Shown one piece after another: positions 17,855 through 26,290 of a DNA stretch of 64,000 nt. Below the pieces are notes generated by a model. The model was not told where the DNA came from. It saw only the letters and a list, made by a program, of their open reading frames with translations, and did not search any database. Numbering within the stretch: position 1 is the stretch's first letter; each line of letters opens with the position of its first letter. The DNA comes from Streptomyces antibioticus. GTDB lineage: Bacteria > Actinomycetota > Actinomycetes > Streptomycetales > Streptomycetaceae. The stretch is taken from contig NZ_KQ948426.1 in assembly GCF_001514065.1 (NCBI RefSeq), forward strand, positions 703,419-767,418, written 5' to 3'. A program made the translations under genes and the position numbers.

Positions 17855-18061
17855 ATGACCGCTCGCACCCCTGATGCCGAGCCGCTGCTGACCCCGGCTG
17901 AGGTCGCCACCATGTTCCGCGTGGACCCGAAGACGGTCACGCGGTGGGCGAAGGCCGGGAAGCTTACTTCCATCCGTACGCTCGGCGGGCACCGCCGCTA
18001 CCGCGAGGCGGAGGTCCGTGCACTGCTCGCGGGCATCCCGCAGCAGCGCAGCGAGGCCTGA
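17855..18061 (+). CDS. bldC: Developmental regulator BldC (MerR-like DNA-binding protein)
   Basis: 68 residues consisting of almost a single winged helix-turn-helix: LLTPAEVATMFRVDPKTVTRWAKAGKLTSIRTLGG, then HRRYREAEV. There is no dimerisation helix or ligand domain, which distinguishes BldC from classical MerR proteins. BldC binds direct repeats head-to-tail and delays entry into development in Streptomyces. ATG 17855 is fixed by the strong GAGGAGG site. A strong terminator follows at 18208-18247. Confidence 0.97.
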   Translation: MTARTPDAEPLLTPAEVATMFRVDPKTVTRWAKAGKLTSIRTLGGHRRYREAEVRALLAGIPQQRSEA

Positions 18062-18207
18062 ACCAACTGAATAACGGACAAACCGGCAGGTCCCCCAACG
18101 TGCCGATACGTCCGTGACACCGCTTCACAAGCTCCAAGCGACGCGGGTTCCGCCCCAACGGGGCCCACGCCCAAGCTCATCCCAAGAACATCACAGGGTG
18201 CGTCGTA

Positions 18208-18247
18208 GATCGCGCTGGACTCCGCCGGGTCCAGCGCGATCTTTTTT
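18208..18247 (+). terminator. Strong intrinsic terminator of bldC
   Basis: Perfect 12-bp stem (GATCGCGCTGGA and complement) with a 10-nt loop, immediately followed by six T residues (18242-18247). It is one of the few terminators here with a true U-tract. Confidence 0.93.
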
Positions 18248-18521
18248 GTGCGCGCGGAGCGTCCGGCTGCCGGCTCTGTGAGCGGGCTTGTCGGAGTCTG
18301 GGGAGGGGTGTCGGATCTCCTGTGGACGTCCCCTCCGGACTGGTGCAATTGCACATATTAAATTGACCAGTTGTAGGCGAAGGGTAAGTACCGCGGTTTC
18401 AGAAACTCATGCGGTGACACCCGTCACATGCCAGAGTCCTTGTTGCCTCTGGCTCATGTGCGCTAGAGGAGGCATGCGTTCCAGCGTCCCACGCCAGTAC
18501 GGGTGTTGGGGCCGCCGTTGG
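18248..18521. other. Gene-free stretch with a small palindrome
   Basis: No ORF with coding character. It contains a perfect 12-bp palindrome GTGCAATTGCAC at 18343-18354 and, just after, a promoter-like TTGACC at about 18363 reading rightward, but no gene follows on that strand. It could serve a short untranslated RNA; nothing else supports this. Confidence 0.3.
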
Positions 18522-18716
18522 TCATGCGTCGGCGGGACTTTCGTCCTGTACCGGCTCGTCGGCCCCCTCGGGAGCGCTGCGGGGCGGGGAGGCCATCGCC
18601 AGCCGCAGCAGCTGATGGCAGATCGGGCAGTGCCGGGTGAGATGGCGATAGGAGGAGGCGGCCGACAGATGGGCACGGAGCAGCGCCCGCGTCTCGTGCC
18701 TGACCGAAGCCGCCAT
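18522..18716 (-). CDS. Small conserved Streptomyces protein with a CxxC/His motif (DUF6274-like)
   Basis: 64 residues. The core reads ETRALLRAHLSAASSYRHLTRHCPICHQLLRLAM, with His-x-Cys-x2-Cys-His spacing that could bind a metal. The tail is acidic and low-complexity. I recall a Streptomyces-specific small family of this shape (DUF6274), with no known function. ATG 18716 has a good GGAGGTG ribosome-binding site. The longer in-frame extension upstream runs through tRNA-like repeats and is not credible. Confidence 0.7.
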   Translation of the reverse strand: MAASVRHETRALLRAHLSAASSYRHLTRHCPICHQLLRLAMASPPRSAPEGADEPVQDESPADA

Positions 18717-18864
18717 ACGCCACCTCCAGGGGCCGCACAGGGAAGGGGCCCTGGTTTCTGGGTACCGACCGAATGTGACGCCGTCAAGACGGCACGAGGC
18801 GGCTGAGGGGGCTGTGCGGGGAGAGGCCCAGCTGGTCGACGTACGGCTGGACGCACAAACAAGA

Positions 18865-18890
18865 AAGCCCGGATCCGAAGATCCGGGCTT
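18865..18890 (-). terminator. Terminator closing the tRNA-Asp-derived array
   Basis: Perfect 11-bp stem (AAGCCCGGATC and complement) with a 4-nt loop. In the direction of tRNA-Asp transcription it is the last hairpin after the three repeat units. Confidence 0.85.
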
Positions 18891-18897
18891 CTTTACT

Positions 18898-19302
18898 GCG
18901 GTCCTGACGGGATTTGCTGTACTCGATTGAGGCTGCGCCGCGGGCGCGGCCTCCACCTTGGCAGGGTGGCGAGCGGGTTGAGCGTGAAGAAGGGCCGTGC
19001 CCTTGTCGGGGCACGACCCTTGCTTCTTTGCTGCGGTCCTGACGGGATTTGCTGTACTCGATTGAGGCTGCGCCGCGGGCGCGGCCTCCACCTTGGCCGG
19101 GTGGCGAGCGGGTTGAGCGTGAAGAAGGGCCGTGCCGTTGTCGGGGCACGACCCTTGCTTCTTTACTGCGGTCCTGACGGGATTTGCTGGACCCGATTGC
19201 GGCTGCGCCGCGGGCGCGGCCTCCACCTTGGCCGGGTGGCGAGCGGGTTGAGCGTGAAGAAGGGCCGTGCCCTTGTCGGGGCACGACCCTTGCTTCCTTA
19301 CT
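18898..19302 (-). repeat. Three tandem 135-bp units made of tRNA-Asp fragments plus a terminator hairpin
   Basis: Units at 18898-19032, 19033-19167 and 19168-19302 have an exact 135-bp period and very few differences. Each carries the 3' end of tRNA-Asp (acceptor, T-stem and part of the T-loop), a roughly 27-nt insertion inside the T-loop, then the anticodon arm with anticodon GTC changed to GCC. The D-loop and 5' acceptor strand are missing. Each unit also has a 13-bp hairpin with one G-U pair (18990-19021, 19125-19156, 19260-19291) like a tRNA terminator. The array directly abuts the 3' end of the intact tRNA-Asp. None of the units can fold into a full tRNA. Confidence 0.92.
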
Positions 19303-19303
19303 G

Positions 19304-19378
19304 CGGTCCTGACGGGATTTGAACCCGCGGCCTCCACCTTGACAGGGTGGCGAGCACTCCAAACTGCTCCACAGGACC
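19304..19378 (-). tRNA. tRNA-Asp (anticodon GTC), copy adjoining the repeat array
   Basis: Acceptor GGTCCTG/CAGGACC, anticodon stem CCACC/GGTGG with loop CTGTCAA (anticodon GTC), T-loop TTCAAAT, discriminator G as expected for tRNA-Asp. The sequence is identical to the copy at 24035-24109. A TACAGT -10-like element sits 51 nt upstream (19430-19435). CCA is not encoded. Confidence 0.97.
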
Positions 19379-19472
19379 AGGTTTCGCGGCGCTTATTGTT
19401 GCATTGCGCTGCGAGAAGGACTGTACAGGAGGGTGAGGGTCCTGCGCGAACTCACCCCGTGTGCACGGTCGG

Positions 19473-22400
19473 TCACGGGACGGCCGCGTCGATCGCCTTC
19501 ACGATCCGCTTGTCCGAGATGGGGTACGCCGTGCCCAGCGCGTGGGCGAAATAGCTGACCCGGAGCTCCTCGATCATCCAGCGGATGTCCAGGACGGCGG
19601 CCGGCACCGGGCGGCCCTGCGGCATCTGCTCCAGGAGCCAGGCGTACTCGTCCTGCATCTCGTGGACCTTCTCCATGCGCGTCGTGTCCCGCTGCACGGC
19701 CGTCGGCATCTGCTGGAGGCGACGGTCGGCGGCGACCAGGTAGCGCATCAGGTCCGGCAGCCGGCGCAGCCCCGTCGCCGTCACGAAGCCCGGCTTCACG
19801 AGGGCGTCCAGCTGCTTGCGCACGTCCGTCAGGTTCGCGAGGAGCGCGGGGCTGCGTACGCCCTTCAGACGGCGCTCACAGGCCTGCCAGGCGGCCAGCA
19901 CCTGCTGCACCTGCCCGACCGTGCGCACCGTCGTGTCGACGATCTCCGCGCGGACCTTGTCGTACAGCTTCCGGTACGACTCCTCGTCCCACGCCGGTCC
20001 CCCGAAGTCGCCGATCAGCTTGTCCGCCGCCGCCATCGCGCAGTCGTCGAACAGGGCCTGGATCGTGCCGTGGGGGTTGGCGGAGAGCGCCAGCTTCTGG
20101 GCGTTCGTCAGGTGATCGCTCGCGAACTTCGCCGGGTTCACCGGGATGTTGCGGAGCACCAGCCTGCGCGTGCCCTTCCACATTGCCTCAGCCTGCTCCG
20201 CCTCGGTGTCGAAGAGCCGGACCGAGACCGTGTCGCCGTCGTCCACGAGGGCCGGGTACGCCTTCACCGGCTGACCGGCCCGGCGCGTCTCGAAGACCCG
20301 CGTCAGCGTGCCGATCGTCCAGTCCGTGAGGCCCTTGCGCTCCAGGGACTCGCCGCCCTGGCGCTCGGCGGTGGCCGCCGCGGCCTGCGAGAGGGCCTGG
20401 CGCGCCTTCGGCTTCAGCCGGAGCTTCAGTGCCTCAAGATCCTTGTCCTCGGCCAGCTTGCGGCGCCGCTCGTCGACGATCCGGAAGGTGATGCGCAGGT
20501 GCTCGGGGATCTTCGACCAGTCGAAGTCCTCGGCCTCGAAGGGCACCCCGACCATGCGCTTCAGCTCACGGGCCATGGTGGTCGTGAGGGGCTCCTGAAG
20601 GGGGACCGCCGTGTCCAGGAAGCGTTTGGCGAAGTTCGGCGCCGGGACGTAGTTGCGGCGGATCGGCTTGGGGAGGGAGCGGATCAGCTCCGTCACGACC
20701 TCCTCGCGCAGGCCCGGGATCTGCCAGTCGAAGCCCTCGTCCGTGACCTGGTTGAGGACCTGGAGCGGGATGTGGACGGTGACACCGTCGGCGTCCGCGC
20801 CCGGCTCGAACTGGTAGGTGACCCGGAACTTCAGCTGGCCCTGCCGCCAGGAGTCCGGATAGTCGGCCTTGGTGACCGCCTCCGCCGACTCCCGGATGAG
20901 CATCTCCCGCTCGAAGTCGAGGAAGTCGGGCTGCTCGTGCCGCTTGCGCTTCCACCAGGAGTCGAAGTGGGCGCCGGAGACGACGTGGTCGGGCACCCGC
21001 TGGTCGTAGAAGTCGAAGAGGGTGTCGTCGTCGACGACGATGTCCCGGCGCCGGGCGCGGTGTTCGAGCTCCTCGACCTCGCTCAGCAGCTTGCGGTTGT
21101 CGGCGTAGAACTTGTGGTGCGTACGCCAGTCGCCCTCGACGAGCGCGTTGCGGATGAAAAGCTCGCGGCTCGTCTCGGGGTCGATCCGGCCGTAGTTGAC
21201 CTTGCGCTGGGCGACGATCGGTACGCCGTACAGCGTGACCTTCTCGTACGCCATCACGGCCGCCTGGTCCTTCTCCCAGTGCGGTTCGGAGTACGTCCGC
21301 TTCAGCAGGTGCTCGGCGAGCGGCTCGACCCACTCCGGCTCGATCTTGGCGTTGACGCGGGCCCAGAGGCGCGAAGTCTCCACCAGCTCCGCCGACATGA
21401 CGAAACGGGGCTGCTTCTTGAAGAGCGACGAGCCCGGGAAGATCGCGAACTTGGCGCTGCGGGCGCCCAGGTACTCGTTCTTGTTGCCGTCCTTCACGTC
21501 CTTCATCCCGATGTGGGAGAGAAGGCCGGCGAGGAGGGAGACGTGGACGGACTGGTCCGGCGCGTCGTCCTCGTTGAGATGGATGCCCATCTGCTTGGCG
21601 ACGGTGCGCAGTTGCGTATAGATGTCCTGCCATTCGCGGATGCGCAGGAAGTTGAGGTACTCCTGCTTGCACATCCGGCGGAAGGACGACGACCCCCGCT
21701 CCTTCTGCTGCTCGCGGACGTACCGCCACAGGTTCAGATAGGCGAGGAAGTCGCTGGTCTCGTCGCGGAAGCGGGCGTGCTGCTGGTCGGCCTGGGTCTG
21801 CTTGTCGGCGGGGCGCTCACGCGGGTCCTGGATGGACAGCGCCGCCGCTATGACCATGACCTCGCGAACACAGCCGTTCTTGTCGGCCTCCAGGACCATT
21901 CGGGCCAGCCGCGGGTCCACAGGCAGCTGGGCGAGTTTGCGGCCGGTGTCGGTGAGGCGCTTGCGCGGGTCCTTCTCGGCCGGGTTCAGCGCGCCGAGCT
22001 CCTGGAGGAGCTGGACGCCGTCGCGGATGTTGCGGTGGTCCGGCGGGTCGATGAAGGGGAACTTCTCGATGTCGCCGAGGCCGGCCGCGGTCATCTGGAG
22101 GATGACGGAGGCGAGGTTCGTGCGGAGGATCTCCGCGTCCGTGAACTCCGGGCGGGCGAGGAAGTCGTCCTCGCTGTACAGCCGGATGCAGACACCGTCG
22201 GACGTACGGCCGCAGCGGCCCTTGCGCTGGTTGGCGCTGGCCTGCGAGATCGCCTCGATGGGGAGCCGCTGGACCTTGGTGCGGTGGCTGTAGCGGGAGA
22301 TACGGGCGAAGCCCGGGTCGATGACGTACTTGATGCCCGGGACGGTGAGGGAGGTCTCGGCGACGTTCGTCGCCAGAACGATCCTGCGGCCGGTGTGCGG

Positions 22401-23441
22401 CTGGAAGACGCGGTGCTGCTCGGCGTGCGAGAGCCGGGCGTAGAGGGGGAGGACTTCCGTGAACCGGTAGTTCTTCTTGTTCAACGCGTCCGCGGTGTCG
22501 CGGATCTCCCGTTCGCCCGAGAGGAAGACCAGGATGTCGCCCTTGCCCTCGCCCTGGAGCTCCTCGACGGCGTCGCAGATCGCGGTGATCTGGTCGCGGT
22601 CGGCGTCCTCGGAGTCCTCTTCGAGCAGCGGGCGGTAGCGGACCTCCACCGGGTAGGTCCGGCCGCTGACCTCGACGATCGGGGCGTCCCCGAAGTGCCG
22701 GGAGAAGCGCTCGGGATCGATGGTGGCGGAGGTGATGACGACTTTCAGATCCGGCCGCTTCGGCAGCAGCTGGGCCAGATAGCCGAGCAGGAAGTCGATG
22801 TTGAGGGACCGCTCGTGGGCCTCGTCGATGATGATCGTGTCGTAGGCGCGCAGCTCGCGGTCGGTCTGGATCTCGGCGAGCAGGATGCCGTCGGTCATCA
22901 GCTTGACGAAGGTGGCGTCCGGGTTCACCTGGTCGGTGAACCGCACCTTCCAGCCGACGGCCTCGCCGAGGGGGGTGTTCAGCTCCTCGGCCACACGCTC
23001 GGCGACGGTCCGGGCGGCGATACGGCGGGGCTGCGTGTGCCCGATCATGCCGCGGACGCCACGACCCAGCTCCATACAGATCTTCGGGATCTGGGTCGTC
23101 TTGCCGGACCCGGTCTCACCGGCCACGATCACGACCTGGTGATCACGGATGGCGTCCGCGATCTCGTCCTTCTTCTGGCTGACCGGGAGCTGCTCGGGAT
23201 AGCTGACGGCGGGCACGCGGGAGCGGCGCCCGGCCATGCGTTCCTCGGCCTTCGCGACCTCGCCCTCGATCTCGGCGAGCACGGCGGCACGGGCCTCCGG
23301 CTTGCGGATCTTGCGCGCGCCTTCGAGCCGGCGGCCGATCCGGTGCGCGTCACGCAGGGACAGCTCGCTCAGGCGGGGGGCGAGGGCGCCGAGGCTCGGG
23401 GCATCGGAGGCGCCGGGGGCGGGGGCGGGATGCGTAGACAT
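19473..23441 (-). CDS. hrpA: ATP-dependent RNA helicase HrpA (DEAH family)
   Basis: 1322 residues, the normal size for bacterial HrpA. Motifs in order: Walker A GETGSGKTTQ (about residues 107-116), TQPRRIAA, DEAH in IIDEAHERS, SAT (ITSATID), and motif VI QRKGRCGR. After the helicase core come the HA2/OB-fold region and the long C-terminal DUF3418 region (ending VSYFAHALGTAYPISDKR). HrpA resolves stalled or collided ribosomes in other bacteria. ATG 23441. It is a single gene lying between two tRNA loci. Confidence 0.96.
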   Translation of the reverse strand: MSTHPAPAPGASDAPSLGALAPRLSELSLRDAHRIGRRLEGARKIRKPEARAAVLAEIEGEVAKAEERMAGRRSRVPAVSYPEQLPVSQKKDEIADAIRDHQVVIVAGETGSGKTTQIPKICMELGRGVRGMIGHTQPRRIAARTVAERVAEELNTPLGEAVGWKVRFTDQVNPDATFVKLMTDGILLAEIQTDRELRAYDTIIIDEAHERSLNIDFLLGYLAQLLPKRPDLKVVITSATIDPERFSRHFGDAPIVEVSGRTYPVEVRYRPLLEEDSEDADRDQITAICDAVEELQGEGKGDILVFLSGEREIRDTADALNKKNYRFTEVLPLYARLSHAEQHRVFQPHTGRRIVLATNVAETSLTVPGIKYVIDPGFARISRYSHRTKVQRLPIEAISQASANQRKGRCGRTSDGVCIRLYSEDDFLARPEFTDAEILRTNLASVILQMTAAGLGDIEKFPFIDPPDHRNIRDGVQLLQELGALNPAEKDPRKRLTDTGRKLAQLPVDPRLARMVLEADKNGCVREVMVIAAALSIQDPRERPADKQTQADQQHARFRDETSDFLAYLNLWRYVREQQKERGSSSFRRMCKQEYLNFLRIREWQDIYTQLRTVAKQMGIHLNEDDAPDQSVHVSLLAGLLSHIGMKDVKDGNKNEYLGARSAKFAIFPGSSLFKKQPRFVMSAELVETSRLWARVNAKIEPEWVEPLAEHLLKRTYSEPHWEKDQAAVMAYEKVTLYGVPIVAQRKVNYGRIDPETSRELFIRNALVEGDWRTHHKFYADNRKLLSEVEELEHRARRRDIVVDDDTLFDFYDQRVPDHVVSGAHFDSWWKRKRHEQPDFLDFEREMLIRESAEAVTKADYPDSWRQGQLKFRVTYQFEPGADADGVTVHIPLQVLNQVTDEGFDWQIPGLREEVVTELIRSLPKPIRRNYVPAPNFAKRFLDTAVPLQEPLTTTMARELKRMVGVPFEAEDFDWSKIPEHLRITFRIVDERRRKLAEDKDLEALKLRLKPKARQALSQAAAATAERQGGESLERKGLTDWTIGTLTRVFETRRAGQPVKAYPALVDDGDTVSVRLFDTEAEQAEAMWKGTRRLVLRNIPVNPAKFASDHLTNAQKLALSANPHGTIQALFDDCAMAAADKLIGDFGGPAWDEESYRKLYDKVRAEIVDTTVRTVGQVQQVLAAWQACERRLKGVRSPALLANLTDVRKQLDALVKPGFVTATGLRRLPDLMRYLVAADRRLQQMPTAVQRDTTRMEKVHEMQDEYAWLLEQMPQGRPVPAAVLDIRWMIEELRVSYFAHALGTAYPISDKRIVKAIDAAVP

Positions 23442-23543
23442 ACGCGATCCAGGATCTCATCCCGGCGAAATTCATGGCGAACGCTTTTGCCGCGGGCGGC
23501 GGGCGTGCGTGTGAGACGCGCGGGAGACGCCGTGAGATCGGCC

Positions 23544-23861
23544 TCAGGAAACCTGGAAGACGTCCCCCGGCCCCTGCGCGGGTACCGCGGCCTCGGCCTC
23601 GCGCCGGCGCCGGTTCTCGTCGAGGGCGATCGACTTGGCCGTGTTGGAGACCGCCTTGATCCCCAGGTAGGCCGTGGTCATGGTGCTCACCGCGGTGAAG
23701 GCGGCGGTGAGGATGGCCACGGCGACGGACTGGTCGCCGTCCAGTCGCCAGACACCGATGACCGCCACCACCACGATCGCCAGATTGCTGGACACCACCG
23801 CCAGCAGTCCGTACCGGGCCCGAGCGAGCTCCACCCCGTCCCCCTGCACAGCCTTGGCCAT
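23544..23861 (-). CDS. Small membrane protein, two predicted helices
   Basis: 105 residues. A short cytoplasmic N-terminus precedes a first helix (YGLLAVVSSNLAIVVVAVIG), a short loop (VWRLDGDQS), a second helix (VAVAILTAAFTAVSTMTTAY), then a basic coiled tail (ENRRRREAEAA). I recognise no family. ATG 23861 is preceded by AGGGGGAG; an in-frame ATG at 23885 is possible but would overlap little else. It lies directly downstream of the tRNA operon terminator. Confidence 0.7.
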   Translation of the reverse strand: MAKAVQGDGVELARARYGLLAVVSSNLAIVVVAVIGVWRLDGDQSVAVAILTAAFTAVSTMTTAYLGIKAVSNTAKSIALDENRRRREAEAAVPAQGPGDVFQVS

Positions 23862-23898
23862 CGTCTCCCCCTGAGCACTGAGCATCGAGTAGGAACGA

Positions 23899-23930
23899 CG
23901 AAGCCCCTCCGGCTTCCCGGAGGGGCTTCG
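23899..23930 (-). terminator. Terminator of the tRNA Glu-Asp-Phe operon
   Basis: Perfect 14-bp stem (CGAAGCCCCTCCGG and complement) with a CTTC/GAAG tetraloop, beginning 5 nt beyond the encoded CCA of tRNA-Phe. Confidence 0.92.
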
Positions 23931-23934
23931 ATCA

Positions 23935-24011
23935 TGGTGGCTGGGGCCGGGGTCGAACCGGCGACCTATCGCTTTTCAGGCGATCGCTCGTACCAACTGA
24001 GCTACCCAGCC
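23935..24011 (-). tRNA. tRNA-Phe (anticodon GAA), CCA encoded
   Basis: Acceptor GGCTGGG/CCCAGCC, anticodon stem ATCGC/GCGAT with loop CTGAAAA (anticodon GAA), T-loop TTCGACC. Discriminator A is followed by CCA in the DNA, unlike the other tRNAs in the window. It is the last gene of the operon. Confidence 0.97.
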
Positions 24012-24034
24012 ACGAGGCTTCAGGGAAACCTCAG

Positions 24035-24109
24035 CGGTCCTGACGGGATTTGAACCCGCGGCCTCCACCTTGACAGGGTGGCGAGCACTCCAAACTGCTC
24101 CACAGGACC
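24035..24109 (-). tRNA. tRNA-Asp (anticodon GTC), operon copy
   Basis: Identical in sequence to tRNA-Asp at 19304-19378, with anticodon loop CTGTCAA. It is the middle gene of the Glu-Asp-Phe operon. The flanking sequences differ from the other copy and no repeat array follows it. Confidence 0.97.
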
Positions 24110-24147
24110 AAGCTGTTGCGTACGACAGTGTCGCACACGGTGTTGCG

Positions 24148-24220
24148 TGCCCCCAACGGGATTCGAACCCGTGCTACCGCCTTGAAAGGGCGGCGTCCTA
24201 GGCCGCTAGACGATGAGGGC
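24148..24220 (-). tRNA. tRNA-Glu (anticodon TTC)
   Basis: Acceptor GCCCTCA/TGGGGGC (one G-U pair), anticodon stem CCGCC/GGCGG with loop CTTTCAA (anticodon TTC), normal T-loop TTCGAAT. It is the first gene of the tRNA operon. Confidence 0.97.
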
Positions 24221-24263
24221 TATCGGCCCGCCTTGCGCTTCGCAGCGCGTCGGGGACGTGAGA

Positions 24264-24293
24264 AGCATATGGGATGCCGGGAGGTATCGCCAA
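24264..24293 (-). promoter_or_regulatory. Promoter of the tRNA Glu-Asp-Phe operon
   Basis: On the minus strand TTGGCG (24288-24293), an 18-nt spacer and TATGCT (24264-24269) lie about 44 nt upstream of tRNA-Glu. The same TATGCT -10 element precedes tRNA-Lys (34000-34005) and the initiator tRNA (39983-39988). Confidence 0.7.
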
Positions 24294-24299
24294 AACGGT

Positions 24300-25883
24300 T
24301 TAGGGAGCCCGGCTGGAAGGGGTGGAGGGCGGGGTCGGGGAGGGGGTCGGCGAGTGGGTCGCGCCCGGCAGGTTGTCCTCCGGGAGATGGCGGCTGACCT
24401 CGGCGGTCGTCAGGCCGAGGCCGCCCAGTTTGATCGAGTCCCAGGCCTGGAGGCGGCGGGTGTCCCGGTCGAAGTAGAGGATCGAGGCCTCGATCGGGTC
24501 CGGGTACTTGCCCTCGACCGCGCGCAGCCCGCTGCCGCCGGTGGAGCCCTCGACGCGCAGCCGGGTGCCGTTGCTCATGACCTCGGTGTCCTCGTGGTGC
24601 AGGTGCCCGGAGAGGACCAGCGGGACCGAGCCGTCGACCTCGCGGGCGGCGGAGGGTTCGTGGATCACGGCGACGTCGACGGGCTTCCCGGCGGTCGTCC
24701 AGTCCCGCAGCGACGCGGCGAGCCGGGCGCCGGCCGCCTCCTGGGTCTCCTGGGCGCCGGACTTCTCGCTGCGGTCGGGCGTGAACTGGGGATCGCCCAG
24801 CCCGGCGAAGCGCAGCCCGGCGACGGTCTCGGCGCGGCCGTCGTCGAGGACGTGGACGTTCTTCATGCGTTCCAGGTAGCGCTGGGTGACCCGGGAGTCG
24901 TGGTTGCCGCGGACCCAGACGTAGGGCGCCCCGAGGTCGGCGACCGGGTCGAGGAAGCCGTTCTCGGCGGCGGTGCCGTGGTCCATGGTGTCGCCGGAGT
25001 CGACGATGACGTTGACCTGGTACTGCTCCACCAGCGAGGCGATGATCTTCCAGCTCGCCGGGTTCAGATGGATGTCGGAGACGTGCAGGACGCGGATGGT
25101 CGTGGGGTCCGGCTGGTAGGCGGGAAGCGTGGACGTGACGTCGTACAGCTTGGTCACGTTCGTCACCAGGCGGGCCAGTTCCTGCTGGTAGACGTCGAAC
25201 TCGGTGACGATGCTGCGGGCGTTGCCGACCAGGGACGGTGCCGAGGAGAGCAGGCCGGAGAACTTCGGCTGGAGGACCGAGTCGGGGTTCCAGGTGGCGT
25301 ACGCCGTCCCGCCGGACGCGGCCAGCAGGGTCAGGGCGAGGCCGCCGGCGGCGAGGGCGCGGCGCGGGCGGCGGTAGACGGCGAGGCCGAGGGCGGTGGC
25401 GCCGGCGACGACGGCGACGCAGGAGCGCAGGGCCAGGTCGAGGGTGCCGTGTTCGACGTCCTTCGCGACCTCGTCCTGGAGGCCGGAGAGGCGTTCGGGG
25501 TGGTCGACCAGGGCCTGGGAGCGGGCCGGGTCGAGCTGGTCGACGTTGACGTCGAGGCGGACCGGGGCGTGGTGGCTGTCCAGTTGCAGGGCGCCGAGCG
25601 GGGAGATGTTGATCTTTGTGCCGCCGGTGAGGGACGGGCGGAGGGTCATCGTGGTGTTCATGGGCCCGACGGGGGTGCGGACGTTGCCCACGATCAGCAG
25701 GCCCAGCCAGGCGCCGAGCAGCACCACCGCGACCAGGCCGAGGGCGCGGCCCCACGGGTGCGGCTGGGGGACGAGCTCGACGGCCGGGTGCGGGCGGCGG
25801 GCGCGGTAGTGCCGGGCGAGGGTGCGCGGCGAGCGGCGGACACGGATCAGGGCGTTCAGGACTGCGGCGGGGACGCGGGCCAT
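24300..25883 (-). CDS. Membrane-anchored metallophosphoesterase
   Basis: 527 residues. A basic N-terminus precedes a membrane helix (ALGLVAVVLLGAWLGLLIVG, about residues 47-66). Two further hydrophobic segments follow in the middle. The C-terminal half is a calcineurin-like phosphoesterase with all metal motifs: HVSDIHLN, DSGDTMDHG, RGNHDS, VIHEP and SGHLHHE. The catalytic domain follows the last membrane segments and its side of the membrane is not certain. ATG 25883 lacks a strong ribosome-binding site but begins the family-like sequence. Substrate unknown. Confidence 0.88.
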   Translation of the reverse strand: MARVPAAVLNALIRVRRSPRTLARHYRARRPHPAVELVPQPHPWGRALGLVAVVLLGAWLGLLIVGNVRTPVGPMNTTMTLRPSLTGGTKINISPLGALQLDSHHAPVRLDVNVDQLDPARSQALVDHPERLSGLQDEVAKDVEHGTLDLALRSCVAVVAGATALGLAVYRRPRRALAAGGLALTLLAASGGTAYATWNPDSVLQPKFSGLLSSAPSLVGNARSIVTEFDVYQQELARLVTNVTKLYDVTSTLPAYQPDPTTIRVLHVSDIHLNPASWKIIASLVEQYQVNVIVDSGDTMDHGTAAENGFLDPVADLGAPYVWVRGNHDSRVTQRYLERMKNVHVLDDGRAETVAGLRFAGLGDPQFTPDRSEKSGAQETQEAAGARLAASLRDWTTAGKPVDVAVIHEPSAAREVDGSVPLVLSGHLHHEDTEVMSNGTRLRVEGSTGGSGLRAVEGKYPDPIEASILYFDRDTRRLQAWDSIKLGGLGLTTAEVSRHLPEDNLPGATHSPTPSPTPPSTPSSRAP

Positions 25884-25939
25884 TGGTCCCGTATGCCCAA
25901 GTCCGGGGGCGGGTATGCGGCGGACTTCGCCCGCGGTGA

Positions 25940-26290
25940 TCAGCCCCAGCCGAGTTCGTGCAGGCGCTCGTCCTCGATGCCGAAGTGGTGGGCGATCTCG
26001 TGGACGACGGTGACGGCGACCTCGTGGACGACGTCGTCGCGGGTCGCGCAGTGGCGCAGGGTCGGGCCCATGTAGATCGAGATGCGGTCGGGCAGGACGC
26101 CCGCGTACCACTCGCCGCGTTCGGTGAGCGGGGTGCCCTCGTAGAGGCCGAGCAGGTCGGGGTCGTCCGCCGGGGGTTCGTCCTCGACGAACACCGCCAC
26201 GTTGTCCATGACCCGGGTCAGCTCGGGCGGGATCCGGTCCAGGGCCTCGGCCACCAGCTCTTCGAAGGTGTCGCGCGTCATCTCCAGCAC
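25940..26290 (-). CDS. Metallopeptidase-like (zincin, DUF1025/MMP37-type) protein
   Basis: 116 residues ending in the zinc motif VVHEIAHHFGIEDERLHELGWG, that is HExxH followed by a downstream acidic ligand. The N-terminal part (FEELVAEALDRIPPEL and NVAVFVEDEPP) fits small actinobacterial and proteobacterial zincin-like proteins. Activity of such proteins has been debated. I prefer GTG 26290 (VLEMTRDTFEEL); ATG 26281 is the alternative. It is divergent from the lipoprotein gene at 26441, with a 150-bp shared promoter region. Confidence 0.85.
   Translation of the reverse strand: MLEMTRDTFEELVAEALDRIPPELTRVMDNVAVFVEDEPPADDPDLLGLYEGTPLTERGEWYAGVLPDRISIYMGPTLRHCATRDDVVHEVAVTVVHEIAHHFGIEDERLHELGWG

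Noticed and set aside
18474-18806. Small rightward ORF with GAGGAGG ahead of ATG at about 18474
   Set aside because: It overlaps the better-supported 64-residue gene on the other strand and lacks coding character.
18898-19302. CRISPR-like array
   Set aside because: Units are contiguous 135-bp near-identical copies with no unique spacers; they are tRNA-derived.
18522-19337. Protein with 45-residue repeats read through the 135-bp array
   Set aside because: The frame stays open only because 135 is divisible by three; it begins inside tRNA-Asp and has no start signal. Only its last 64 codons are a credible gene.
19461-24053. 1530-residue open frame on the plus strand
   Set aside because: Antisense to hrpA and running through tRNA genes.
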